Source of the DNA: Larix kaempferi
Lineage: Eukaryota; Streptophyta; Pinopsida; Pinales; Pinaceae
NCBI GenBank assembly: GCA_027924585.1
Contig: BSBM01000877.1
Coordinates: 3,597,501 to 3,661,500, forward strand
DNA: 64,000 nucleotides
Reading direction: 5' to 3'
Shown here in pieces: positions 1-10,884 of this stretch. The notes under the pieces are model-generated. The model was not told the DNA's origin. It saw nothing but the letters and a program-made list of their open reading frames with translations, and ran no database searches. The position numbers and the translations under genes are program-made. Numbering within the stretch: the stretch's first letter is position 1; every line of letters starts with the position of its first letter.

Positions 1-1013
1 GACTCGAATGGTTCCTTTATTTTTATCTACCGGAATAGGATTTGAGACCCATTCCGTCATAGCAATTGGATAGATGAATCCGGCTTTGAGCAACTTCTCA
101 ACTTCCGCCTTAATGGTTGCTTCTTTTCTAGGGTTGAATGGACGGAGCTTCTGTCTCACAGGCTTATCATTTGGGTAAGTTGTGATGACATGGTCTACAA
201 TGGCAGGGTCGATGCCTAGAATCTCCTTGTAAGACCAGGAAAAAATGTCACGAAATTCCTTAAATAGATTGGTGTACAAAGTGATCTCCTCAGGAGAACA
301 ATCTGCTCCAATGAAAAGGTTTTCCACAACTTCAGGTTTGATGGAAATGTTGATTGGAATAGTTCTCGATATGTTTTCCATATTCCCTTCGGCATAAATA
401 GCTTTTGAAGTAGAAGGGATAGCGGACAAATCAACATTACCACCGGGTCTTATTGAAAACTCTCCTCTCTCATCATGTCTAGATCTAGAAGAAAATAAGA
501 CCTATGGTGCATGTGTTCCCAAGGATGGTCTAGGCCTATCATTGCTTACAAAATAGCCTCATCAGAGGGAAAAACCATATCTAGACAGTCAAAAGAGTGG
601 ATGGAGTCCACTGACCATGCCGGTATGGTCTGAGAGACTATGTATATTCACAACCATATCTATCATCATATCATTATGACAGACTATAGAGGGAACATTA
701 TTCCAGGTAGCTCACATATATTATCTCTCCCCTTTTGCTTACAATTGGTGACCGCAGTAGACTCCTGGTCCGTCAACAGCAATAGTTAGTCCATATCTAA
801 CTCGACGGAGACCAATGGAGTCACAATATGTTCTATTGCAGTATGTTATGAATCTCAGTAGGCCACTTCTGCAACAGATAGGGGCACTACTGGTTCCGAT
901 TCGGTGGGGAGAATCCATGGATCCGTCATTGGACAGACCCTGAAAATCTTGGACGATGAACACTCCTTAAAACCAATAAAATGAACAGGAACAGGTAGGT
1001 CAAAAGTGCCAAT
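1..1013 (-). pseudogene. gypsy C pol: protease-RT linker and N-terminal reverse transcriptase
   Basis: Reading the minus strand from 498 to 1 gives about 166 codons without a stop. They contain the conserved lead-in to Ty3 RT: GIDPAIVDHVI, then KPVRQKLRPFNPRK, then EVEKLLKAGFIYPI, then EWVSNPIPVDK with GTIRV at the window edge. This is the N-terminal fingers part of the RT; the catalytic box lies outside the window. Between 499 and 1013 the linker (matching gypsy A 14045-14400) is broken by a stop near 500 and others. The right end is the copia B insertion, with target duplication CCAAT (1009-1013) against CCCAT (20618-20622), one mismatch. Confidence 0.85.
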
Positions 1014-1661
1014 TGTTGATGTATATGTAACTTCAAAATGTATTTCACATATATATATATATTGTATTCCTATAGAGATGTTATTATTCCTCTATATGGA
1101 AGTGTTTGTATTCCTATAGAGATGTTATTATTCCTCTATATGGAAGTGTCGTCATTTATATTGTAAGTGTCGTAACTTATACTTGATGGGTTATTAGACC
1201 ACCTTGTTGGGGTCGGCCCTGTATAAGTCATGTGGATCGAAGGGTTATTAGACCACCCTATTGGGTGTCGTCCCAGTCAACATTATGTTAAGTGGTTAAG
1301 TTGAGGCCAACCTAGTTGAGTAAAGGTCAAGTCAAGTTAGTGTATAAATAGAGAGTGTGTCTCTCTCATTTTACACATTCTATTCTCTCACTCACACTTG
1401 GGAGAGTAGCGCACTTGTGGAGGAGGAGGCTTTGCTGCTAGGAGAAGATATCTCTTGTATTCTAGTTGTATCATTGCTCTATCTATCTCTGAGGAAGTTA
1501 TTGGGGTTTTTTCACCTTTATGGTTTTTCCCAAGTAAACTCTGTGTCTCTTGTGTGCTTGCATTATTGTGTCCATGATTGATATGCTGTAGATTTCCTAT
1601 ATATGTTGTTCTCTCAGTTAAGTTCCTAGATTAGATTGAAGTAAATTATGAAAATTTAACA
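1014..1661 (+). repeat. 5' LTR of copia B
   Basis: 648 bp with TG/CA ends, followed directly by the primer site. A TATA-like box (TATAAATA) is at 1343-1350. A block of about 50 bp beginning GTATTCCTATAGAGATG is duplicated in tandem (about 1060-1150), as in copia D but not in copia E or solo LTR H. The flanking CCAAT is the target duplication. Confidence 0.92.
1343..1350 (+). promoter_or_regulatory. TATA-like box of copia B 5' LTR
   Basis: TATAAATA lies about 320 bp before the LTR end. The same box appears in the 3' LTR (near 7747) and in copia D (near 34474 and 40457). It is the likely U3 core promoter, by position and conservation only. Confidence 0.6.
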
Positions 1662-1673
1662 TGGTATCAGAGC
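1662..1673 (+). other. Primer binding site of copia B (initiator tRNA-Met type)
   Basis: TGGTATCAGAGC immediately follows the LTR end. This is the standard plant copia primer site complementary to the 3' end of initiator tRNA-Met. Confidence 0.9.
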
Positions 1674-2818
1674 TAGCTTGAAAGAAGGCATGATATGGAA
1701 TGTATGACACTTGTTGCTAGGGCTTGATATAGCAAAAACAAGTCATCGTAGCACTTTCACTATAAATCCATTTTGGCAAAGTTTTCGGATCTGAAACTTT
1801 TACAAGTCAAAGATAATTTCCCCATGTACCTTTTGTCCAAAGGAAAACCTCTAATTCATTGTACTTTGTGATTTATGATCTGTACAATATAGGGTTTTTG
1901 CCTCTTCCAAATCTGAGTCAAAAACATGTGACCTTGGGAAAAAGATCATAACTTGGGCTAGGAAGCTCCAAATGAAATTTAGTAAAACGTGACAGGTAGT
2001 ACACAGACTATACTATCTCAGGAAAAATTTTCAGAGGCCAAAGGTGAACCAGTGACATGTGGCACGTCGTACAAGTTCGCTCTCTGGTATTATCCCATAA
2101 ACAGGTCACGTTGCGACACGTGGCATAACTCTCTCTTAGAAAATCCAATTGAGTTCAGACCTATCGGGATGGAAATATAATAGGTAGGGCTATCTCAGGA
2201 AAAATTTCCAGACCCTGTGGATTGAAAAGTTCAGAGTTACACCAGAAACAATAAGGTACATATTTTTGTCATAGCAGAATTATTTTTGAGCACCTTCATT
2301 CATGGCTTCCAGAATTTAGGGTTTTGGATAAAGTTGGAATTTTTGTAATCAGAGACCACAGCTGAATGATACTCATCAAAATCGAAATTTAGGGACCAAG
2401 ATCATAATTTTTGGTTGGGCAGAAGGCCGGGCTTGATCAGACCCTAGTTCGGGACTTTGATCAGAAAAGTGGAAAATTAGGGCTTCTGCAAAAATGGGAA
2501 TTTTTGAAATCTGTGACCACGGCTGGAAGCTCCTCATAAAAATAGAAGCTTAGAGATTTGGATCAAACTTTTTGATTGGGCTGAAGAGTGGGCTTCATCA
2601 AACCCCAGTTTGGGGTCACGTCTAGTGAATCTGGAAGTTTCAAAGGCAAAATTGAGGAGTGAAACTTTGCAGTTTTCAAATTCTGAATATACGAGCTTGA
2701 TCAGCTCATCAAGGCGCATATTTCTATCCTTTTGGAAGTTTGAAATTCAAAATTTGAATTTTTGGGGTTTCTCTAACAAACCCTATTACAGCTCTAGATC
2801 CAGTTCCTGCAAATCAAG
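1674..2818 (+). other. Copia B leader, non-coding
   Basis: No coding potential is recognised. The segment aligns by eye with copia D 34664-35696. Short open frames here are not conserved between the two copies. Confidence 0.6.
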
Positions 2819-2944
2819 TGGATTGGGTTAATCCTAGAAAAGGATGGATTGGTCACCTGCATAAGTGAAGAAGTTCCTGTTTTAGAGGGAGATGAGGCTA
2901 AGGCCTTCCATAAGAAGATTACAAGCAATCTTGACAGGTATGGC
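2819..2944 (+). pseudogene. Copia B gag N-terminal remnant
   Basis: About 42 codons starting W-I-G-L-I-L-E match the beginning of the copia E Gag (R-I-G-L-I-L-E-E-N), including the later HKK segment. The frame then runs into non-coding spacer. The remnant ends near a TTACAG-GTATGTTT sequence that looks like an exon-intron junction. Everything downstream in Gag, including zinc knuckle and protease, is missing. Confidence 0.65.
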
Positions 2945-3880
2945 TTACAGGTATGTTTCGAATTCTGTTCATGGTTAAGTTTATGATATGTTTGTCTTCA
3001 TATCATTACAGTACTATCTTGATTAATTACTAGACTTGTTGTATTACCTCAATAGAAGATATTCATTGATTAAGGTTTTGACACTTATGATTGTACTAAT
3101 GCATTGTGATGTTGTATGAGGTTTATGTTGTTCGCTAACATAAAAGGTACACCAAGAAACACAAATCATGTTCTACTTCAAGAACATATGATCATGGTGA
3201 CATGAAGACAAAGATTCATCCATTGTCATGGATCACATAGAAGATCTACTTTCGAGGTATGTATAACTTGGTCCTACAATGGTTAACCTATGAGACATGC
3301 AGGTTACTAACACAAGTCATTGAAGAGAACCAGAAGACATTATGCAAGTATGTTAGACATAACTAGCTAGCATGCTAATCTAGGTATGTTTTTCCTATAT
3401 CAAGCTGGAATCCTACCTTGTGTTAGGATCTTATACTGTTGTGTTGTTGATAATGATTATTCATGAAGTCATAGGTTTGAATAGTCATTGTTGTATGCAT
3501 ATTATGTTTCTTACCATAATTGATGATATGACTAACCAGAAGAATCATGAAGGTATAGGTTTGAGTAATCACGGGTTTATGCATTGATGATTTAACTAAT
3601 CCGAAGAGTCCTATGATCAAATAAGAATATGCATGAGTAAAAGTAGACTTCCCTGAAACCTTGAATACTAATGTTTATTATCTATGAATGATCATGAATA
3701 TACATGTTTAAGATTATTGTGTTTTGATAGTATTAAGATTATACTAATAAATGTGTGATTATGTATGAGACCTCAAGGATAACAAAATGATGATACTAAT
3801 AAGCATGCATAGTGATTAAGGATGGATGTAAGTTCAAGGATAGGTAATCCAGGAGGCAAAGATCAAGACAGAGCACACTC
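2945..3880 (+). other. Conserved non-coding spacer 1 of the B/D copia family
   Basis: About 0.9 kb lies between the gag remnant and the integrase remnant. It has no convincing open frame. Copia D has the homologous stretch at about 35818-36710, so the spacer predates both insertions. Consensus-like donor and acceptor sites at its edges leave open an intron-like role. Confidence 0.55.
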
Positions 3881-3883
3881 CAG

Positions 3884-4000
3884 TTGTTCTGGCAAGAAAG
3901 CAAAGGAGCACACTTCAGTAGTTTCTGCAAGGATGCAGATATTCAGAGGGAGTTGACCACTTCTCACAATCCACATCAGAATGGAGTTGCAAAGATTCAG
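3884..4000 (+). pseudogene. Copia B integrase remnant
   Basis: About 38 codons carry FCKDADIQRELTTSHNPHQN followed by GVA. This matches the part of the copia E integrase that precedes the catalytic glutamate (KRELTAPYNPQHNGVAE). The two catalytic aspartates and the glutamate are absent. Copia D keeps the same scrap at about 36722-36815. Confidence 0.7.
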
Positions 4001-4511
4001 AGGGAGTCCACCCAGCAACCAAACAAAGATAAGTATTTGAATTGTCATTTCTTACATAATGTTATTCAATGATGTATATGCTTATGTTCCTAGAATTAGG
4101 TTGTGTATTATGCATATTAGAATAGTTGCATTGATGAATAGTATACTACTAATATACATGGGTAAGTGGCCTATGGCACTGTACAACATTCCATTGCTAC
4201 TTATCTAGAATGAAACCTCTTTGCTGACATGTTAGGAGTTGTGCACACTCTTAACAATGTTCTGGTAGAGATTGGAAGGCATCTAGAAAGTTACGGAATA
4301 TGGATAAATGTGGTATTGAAGCATTGGATAAGATAATTGCATGAATGTATGATATATTTCTTTATGTGTAAGAATTTGTTCTGAAAAACTATGAGATGTT
4401 TTCTAATCATGCAATTTAACTTGTTGTGTAGGAAAGATCGTATACCATCACCTACAAAAGAAGGACTACAACATTTGTTCAGCAACAAAGTTATCTATTG
4501 AAAATATTGAA
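4001..4511 (+). other. Conserved non-coding spacer 2 of the B/D copia family
   Basis: About 0.5 kb between the integrase scrap and RT, homologous to copia D about 36860-37345. It ends at a TTGTGTAG-GAAAG acceptor-like site just before the RT frame. No gene is seen. Confidence 0.5.
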
Positions 4512-6099
4512 GTTCCCAGGCTCTCGGAAGAATGCCATGATCGAGGAGTACCAGTCGATCATGGAGATGTTTGGGATGTAGTCCCAAGACCTGAAGGGGA
4601 GTCTGTAGTGACTTCCAAGATCAAGCATGCTGCAGGTGGTAGCATAGAGACTTTTGCTCCTATAGCCAGATACATTTCCATTAGATCAGTACTTGCTCTA
4701 GCTGCAGTGATGAAGTGGAAGATACACCAGATGGATTTCAAGACAGCTTTCTTGAATGGTGTAGTTGAAGAAGAAATGTACGTGCAGCAGCCACTTGGTT
4801 CTGAGACACATGACAGGGAATCAAATATGTGTAGAACTTGGGTATGATGCACTACTTTCTTGGTATGGAGGTGTGGCAGAGTGCAGATGGAATCTTCTTT
4901 GGACAAGGGAAGTATGCAGTAGAGATCCTGAAGAGGTTCGAGATGATGGACTACAAGGCTATGGCATCGAACCTGAAGCTTCTGTGTGATGCTTCATCTG
5001 ATCCAGTTGATGTCACGATGTATCGTCAGATGATTGGGTCCTCTATGTACCTGATGAACACGAGACCATATATTTGCTTTGCAGTGAACACATTGAGCCA
5101 ATTCCTGACGAATCCGAGAGATGTTCACCTGGTTGCTGTAAAGCATATTCTGAGGTACCTGAAGGGTACGGTTGATTATGGGATCAAGTATGTGTTGATG
5201 TATATGTAACTTCGGAATGTATTTCATTTATGTATTTTATATATATTTATTGTACCCTTATAAGAGATGTGTTATTCCTCTATAAGGAAGTGTCGTCATG
5301 AGGATTGACAAGTGTCGCAAGTGTGTGTACTTGCCAATGGGTTATTAGACCACCATGTGTGGAGTCGTCCCTAAAATATATATTATAATGTGGATGTAAC
5401 TAGCTAGACAAGTCGGCCCCATAAGGTCACTGGGAAAACAGGTTAGTATAAATAGAGATCAGGTGATCTCTATTTAGATCACTCGGAAAAGTATCTCACT
5501 CTCACTCAGAAAGTGGCGCACTAGTGAGGAGGAGGATCATCTGCTACTAGGAGACTATCTCAGTGTATTTTGGTTGAGCCATTGCTCTCTCTATCTCTGA
5601 GGAAGTTGTGGGGTTTTTCACCTTAGGGTTTTCTCCACGGAAACTCTGTGTCTCTTGTCTCTCATGCTTTTGATTCTTGTGATGCTTGTCATGCTTACTG
5701 TGATTGTCATGCATTGATATACTGTATATGTTATTCTCTCAGTAAAGATCCTAGAGTATTGTGAATTAATGCTCAAAATTTAACAGTATGATGTGAATCA
5801 AAAGTTTAACCTGCAGGGTTATGTTGATTCAGATTGGGCAGGCAGTGTTGCAGATAGGAAGAGCACATTTGGGTGTTTCTTCAGTATGGGATCAGGTGTG
5901 ATCTCTTGGTTTAGTAGGAAGCAGTCCTACGTAGCACTGAGTATAGTCGAAGCAGAGAGAAGCAATGAAGCTCTTGTATGTTTCGACGGATGAGCAGATT
6001 GCAGATGTGCTGACAAAACCACTAGCCAGAGTGAAGTTCAAGTACTTTAGAGAGAGGCTTGGTGTTCTTCAGATCGACGACACTTCGAGGAAGAAGTGA
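4512..6099 (+). pseudogene. Copia B reverse transcriptase-RNase H, broken
   Basis: Recognisable in order: NAMIEEYQSIM, MKWKIHQMD with KTAFLNGVVEEE (palm lead-in), LGMMHYFLGMEVWQ, then RNase H parts YVDSDW and KQSYVALS, and a stop at 6097-6099. The segment that should hold the catalytic Y-V-D-D box has been deleted between MCRTW and LGMMHYF. A second deletion of about 230 bp removes the middle of RNase H near 5953. Frameshifts are present around 4575. Solo LTR H (5193-5785) splits the frame in the RNase H lead-in, with GTATG duplicated on both sides. No active enzyme is possible. Confidence 0.85.
5193..5785 (+). repeat. Solo LTR H (copia E type) inside copia B
   Basis: 593 bp with TGTTGATG...TTTAACA ends, flanked by perfect 5-bp duplications GTATG (5188-5192 and 5786-5790). 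It resembles the copia E LTR (single, not doubled, 'CTATAAGGAAGTG' block) more than the B LTR that surrounds it. It has no internal region, so it is the product of LTR-LTR recombination. Confidence 0.93.
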
Positions 6100-6179
6100 T
6101 GAAGACATTTGCTGAAGCCATTCCAAGCATGCTGGAAGGAGGATCCTTCACATGGCTATGGATGTAAGCGCTGGATGAT

Positions 6180-7180
6180 GAGCATCGAGATGATGTTCTA
6201 GTTTCTACTCTGTATTATCAATTGGATCATTTACATTTATGTATGTACGCATCTTGTTGGATGCTTGGACCATGTATTTGTATATGTATTAGGTATGATA
6301 AGGTAGATCATGTATGTTGATGGATACATTGTGTGGATCATGTATCTATGTATGTATCAGGTAGATACATTGTATACGATGATATGTATCAGGTAGATAC
6401 TTGGTATGCATCAGGTGGATGCATTGTATGATTAGGATGATCGTGGATGACGAGCTTCTCCAGATGACATGCATCGGGATGATGCAGTGATGATGATCAG
6501 GATGATCATGTGTACATTAGGATGATGTATGGTGAGTATTAGGATGATACTTTGTGGCTGTGGATCAGGCTATGCAGATGAGCATGTATGGGAGATCCTA
6601 TAGGTTGGAGTTGTGTACCCGTAACAGCCTAGGATGCTCTTTCGAGACATTGCTCTGGGAGGACATGTAATTTGTGCCCTGGGAGATCTTTAGGTTGGAG
6701 TTGTGTACCCATAACATCCTGAGATGCTCTTGTGAGGTTTTGTGCTATGGCATGTAATTTGCTCCTTGGAGATCTGGATAGGATGAAAAAGGCCTCAGAT
6801 GCTTCAGCCAAGTTTGGCCATGACCACATGTAATTTTCTCCTGGGAGATCTGGACAGGATGAAAAAGGCCTTAGATGCTTTAGCCAGGTTTTGTGGTGGA
6901 CCACATGTAATGTGCTCCTGGGATATTTGATAGGTAGAGTTGTGTGCTCATAACAGCCTGGGATGCTTCAGCCAGGTTTTGTGGTGAGATCACATGTAAT
7001 GTTCTCCTGGGATATCCGACAGGTAGATCTGTGTGCTCGTAACAGCCTGGGATGCTTCAGCCAGGTTTTGTGATGGGTCACATGTAATGTGCTCCTGGGA
7101 GATCCGTCAAGTAGAGCTGTGTGCTCGTAATAGACTGGGATGTTGCAGCCAGGTTTTGTGACGCACGTAATAAGTGTTGA
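6180..7180 (+). repeat. Degenerate tandem repeats in copia B 3' untranslated region
   Basis: Two repeat types lie between pol and the polypurine tract. At about 6190-6560 are short GATCATGTATGTATCAGG-like units. From about 6590 are units of about 85-105 bp containing CATGTAAT, CTGGGAGATC, GTGCTCGTAA and CAGCCAGGTTTTGTG. Copia D (38900-39860) and copia E (55270-56400) have related arrays at the same place. Confidence 0.75.
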
Positions 7181-7410
7181 GGATTCCACAGTATGGCCAG
7201 TGATGATGAATACCTACAGATGGTGGGCCTACATCCAATATGAAAAAGGACTGGCTCTGTCGAACTTCCTATGACGAGTATATTCAGAGATTGATTGAGA
7301 TAGCAGCAGTAGTGACAATGACAATGACTTGATGACGATTATCCAGTGACGATGATCCAGAGAAGAAGACTTGTGCTAGAAGACCTGTGTCGAGAAATAC
7401 CTTCCTAGTT

Positions 7411-7419
7411 AAGAGGGAG
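7411..7419 (+). other. Polypurine tract of copia B
   Basis: AAGAGGGAG directly before the 3' LTR; the same tract precedes the D and E 3' LTRs. It is the plus-strand priming site. Confidence 0.85.
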
Positions 7420-7795
7420 TGTTGATGTATATGTAACTTCAAAATGTATTTCACATATATATATATTGTATTCCTATAGAGATGTTATTATTCCTCTTTG
7501 TGAAAGTGTTTGTATTCCTATAGAGATGTTATTATTCCTCTATATGGAAGTGTCATCATTTATATTGTAAGTGTCGTAACTTATACTTGATGGGTTATTA
7601 GACCACCTTGTTGGGGTCGGCCCTGTATAAGTCATGTGGGTCGAAGGGTTATTAGACCACCCTATTGGGTGTCAGCTCAGTCAGCATTATGTTAAGTGGT
7701 TAAGTTGAGGCCGATCTAGTTGAGTAAAGGTGAAGTCAAGTTAGTGTATAAATAGAGAGTGTGTCTCTCTCATTTTACACATTCTATTCTCTCAC
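7420..7795 (+). repeat. 3' LTR of copia B, first part
   Basis: Matches 1014 onward. It is cut at 7795 by gypsy A, whose insertion duplicated CTCAC (7791-7795 and 20342-20346). It continues at 20342-20617, giving about 647 bp in total. Confidence 0.93.
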
Positions 7796-8836
7796 TATTA
7801 TAGGTCAAACCTGCACCTCTCCATCCGTGATCACCTTGAGCTATTGATCACACAAAAGGACAACTTGGATGGAGGAGCATGTTGACCCTAGATGACACTT
7901 TGACTTACTCCATTTCCTGACAATACCGGAAAAACCCTAAAAATATCATTCTGAGATACGAGCGCCACTCTACTTCAATAGACTAGCGCCTATACGCTAC
8001 TCCATTGTGTAATAGTATCGCTCAAAGCCTTATGAACCCTACTCCTCTTCAGCATAGTAGTGCTCAACATTTAAAAATCGATGAGCGCTAGTTTACAAGC
8101 ACTATAGTAGCGCCCTAAACGCTACTTCACTGAACAATAGTAGTGTACATCTCAAAAGATGATTAAAAAATAATTAATTTCACGAAGAGGATTAGTTGCT
8201 GGTAGTTTTCCAACTTCCTCCATAACCATCTCTCGACCTGAATTGCTTCTCTCATCCTATAAATACAGGGAAGAATAAAGAGAGGGGTTAGACATAGAAA
8301 TATAGAAGGAGAGGGGTATGAATCTTATTAAGAGACTTTAAAGAGAAACTTGTATTGGACGAGTTTGTGCTGGAAGATATCCAAGCCATAGAAGAGCAGG
8401 AGCCCAGAATCAAGTTGCAGGAGCATGTCACAAAGTCAGGTATATTTGTAACATCAATTTGCATTTGACAATAAAAGGTTGAAGTGTCTTTCTTGTCCCA
8501 AATTGAGTGTCCATTGAAGTTATACACTAGTTTGGATCCATTTTGGTTAATATTGAATGTTAAATGGTTTTGTCTTTCAATAATTATATATTATCCAAGA
8601 TATGCTGAGAAATGTATTTGTATTGTAGGTTCAGCGAATGGGAGGCGAACTTGAGGATCAAACGCAAGATCAAGTAAGAGCTAGGATCGAACGTCATTCG
8701 AAAGGTATGTTCTCAAGGCCTATAACCTATTTCTTTTCATGAACATTTCTGTAATGCAGTTAATACACTTACCTGTCATCCCATTCCAGTTGATAGTATC
8801 GGTTTCCTTACTATAGGGTAATTTATCCCGACAACA
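7796..8836 (+). repeat. 5' LTR of gypsy A
   Basis: 1041 bp. It starts TATTATAGG (the 3' copy has TGTTATAGG, so one terminal base has mutated) and ends GACAACA. A TATA-like box TATAAATA is at 8258-8265. Several AGTAGCGC / GCGCTACT motifs lie in U3 (about 7960-8150). Confidence 0.93.
8258..8265 (+). promoter_or_regulatory. TATA-like box of gypsy A 5' LTR
   Basis: TATAAATA, repeated in the 3' LTR at 19763-19770. It is the only TATA-like motif I saw in the LTR. Confidence 0.55.
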
Positions 8837-8839
8837 GAC

Positions 8840-8857
8840 TGGCGACCATACTGGGGA
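8840..8857 (+). other. Primer binding site of gypsy A
   Basis: TGGCGACCATACTGGGGA, three bases after the LTR. Gypsy C has TGGTGACTCCACTGGGGA at the same place. The TGG-Y-GAC....CTGGGGA pattern is typical of Tat-type Ty3 elements. I do not assign the tRNA. Confidence 0.75.
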
Positions 8858-10884
8858 TAGTTGTGTTTTTTCTCTAGGAAACCTTTTCTTGTTTGTCTTC
8901 CCAGAACTTTTTTGACTCCTTTTATGTGCTGAGAAACCCTGTAGGTACCCCCTGCTTGTTTTTCTCTGCTTCAATCAGTCTTTGTTGTATCTTTTCAAAG
9001 TCAGTTTTTAAACTTTTAAGACATGAGCGCTACTTTGTTGTACATACAGTAGTGCCCATACGCTACTGTGCTATACATACAGTAGCGCCCATATCTGCAG
9101 GAGCATGAGTTTCCCTACTGCACAATAGGGTATATTTCCTGAAGCCTTCTATTAGTAGTCTACTTGAGTTTTAGCCTTTTTGGTGGTCTCCTGACTTTGT
9201 TTTTAGATCTCCTTGACTGGTGTTTGAGGTTTTTAACTTTTCTTTAAGTCATATAACCTTTCCTTGAGTCTTTTTACCATCTTTAGATCGCTTGCTTACC
9301 GGTGGAATGTTTGGACTGTTTATAACTTTTTTGGAAGACTAGGTTGTGTTTTGTGGTGAACACTTCCGCTTATTTTTGCCCTGACTGTATGTTGCTAGTT
9401 TACAAACCTACATACTTTTGTATCTGCTATTTGTGGCAACATTTGTCTGCTCTTTACCTATCCTATCATTTGTTTTAGGGTTTGGTCTGTTTTAGAGCCT
9501 TTAGGGTGTCTTCCGAACTTGTTGATTTCCAACCTTCTTAGACTTCTTGTCTTTTTCTGGTTTCAAGTGTATTTAAAGTGATTTAGGCTGATTCATTTCT
9601 CAGTTCCTTGTGTTAGTAGGGTAGTTGGTAGCTTGCTTTCCTACTTTTTGCTTGGCATAGTGGTCTCACTAGGGTTGGATGCTTTAGGTGAGTCCTCTTA
9701 TATCTATCTCCTTTGTTTTCTCCCACTTTGTTTCCGAGTATAGAGGCTTTTTCTTTGCAAAAAAACCTGTAGGTCAAGTCTCTTTTGAGCTAGTGCCCTG
9801 ACAGCTATAAGCTTAAGAACCATTTTTAGCCATACTTACACATTGCACACAAGTCTTATTTGCTTTCCATGTTTATAGTTCTTTTTCGTTTATGATAACA
9901 GAAAAAGCAAAAAATTTGGTAGTTTAAGTTTAATAAGGCTTATTTTTGTTACAAGATAGCATAGGTTATTTTGTGTACAGTTTCAAAAGAAAACAAAAAA
10001 GATATTTAAGTAGATTTGCTCAGTTTTTTCAGTTTGGAAAAGAAGTTTAAAATGAAAAAAAAAGGAAAAAAAGGCTTTGTTGTCGAAAGTTAGAATTTAT
10101 GCACTTTTGTTTTCCTGTTGCAACCACACCAACACAAACACACTACCTTTTGAGTAATAATAGCCCTAAATTTTTTTTTAATAAAATGAAATAGAAAACA
10201 CTTTTTCTTTTTTAGGGATACACTACACCAACTAGTCTTGGTTAGGATCTTGAGTTTAAATCACCTTAAACCACTCAAGATCACACATTTACGCAAAAAT
10301 CATAGTTCGACTATCACAGGTAAATCCATTTCACTCAAAGCTTGCCTGGGATTTATGCAGTAGGTCTTGTGAGATCAGATTGTTGGGAATACTCCTCCTA
10401 CTTTTTGTTTCGAGCATATACCAGGATTGGATCGCGTATGGGGACTCTTTAGAGTTTCGGGCTCAGTTACCCTGCCCCACGCCTTCTGATTCGACCAACG
10501 ACTATTCCCCCCAGGAGTTTTCAGTGTTTGTGGTATCCTTAGTATCTGACCTTAGGTTCATACACAGGTGACAGCAGAGGGTATATCTGCTGTACCTAAG
10601 ACAGACGTGGGAGGAAATCCCTTGCAGGTCTTTGGGAGGGCGGTTGGGTGATTCTTGCGCTTGCACCCTTAGTCATTGTATTGTGGACCCTCAGGTAACT
10701 GTCTTTCTTCCTTCGTTGATCTGTTCTGGGCCCCCATCATCCCAGACTCTTCTCCGAAAGGCATCTTGTTTGCCTGGTTTGCATACTTAGGACTTTTTTA
10801 GTTGGCGTGCTGTTTGCCCCCTAGTCGTAGTGACCACTAGGTTCTAGTATTTATTTTATATATATTATATATATATATATAATC
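8858..10884 (+). other. Gypsy A 5' leader, non-coding
   Basis: About 2 kb, T-rich at first and A-rich later, with a (TA)n tract at about 10856-10882 just before gag. A pair of GCGCTACT-type motifs lies at 9025-9110. I see no supported coding sequence. Confidence 0.7.
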
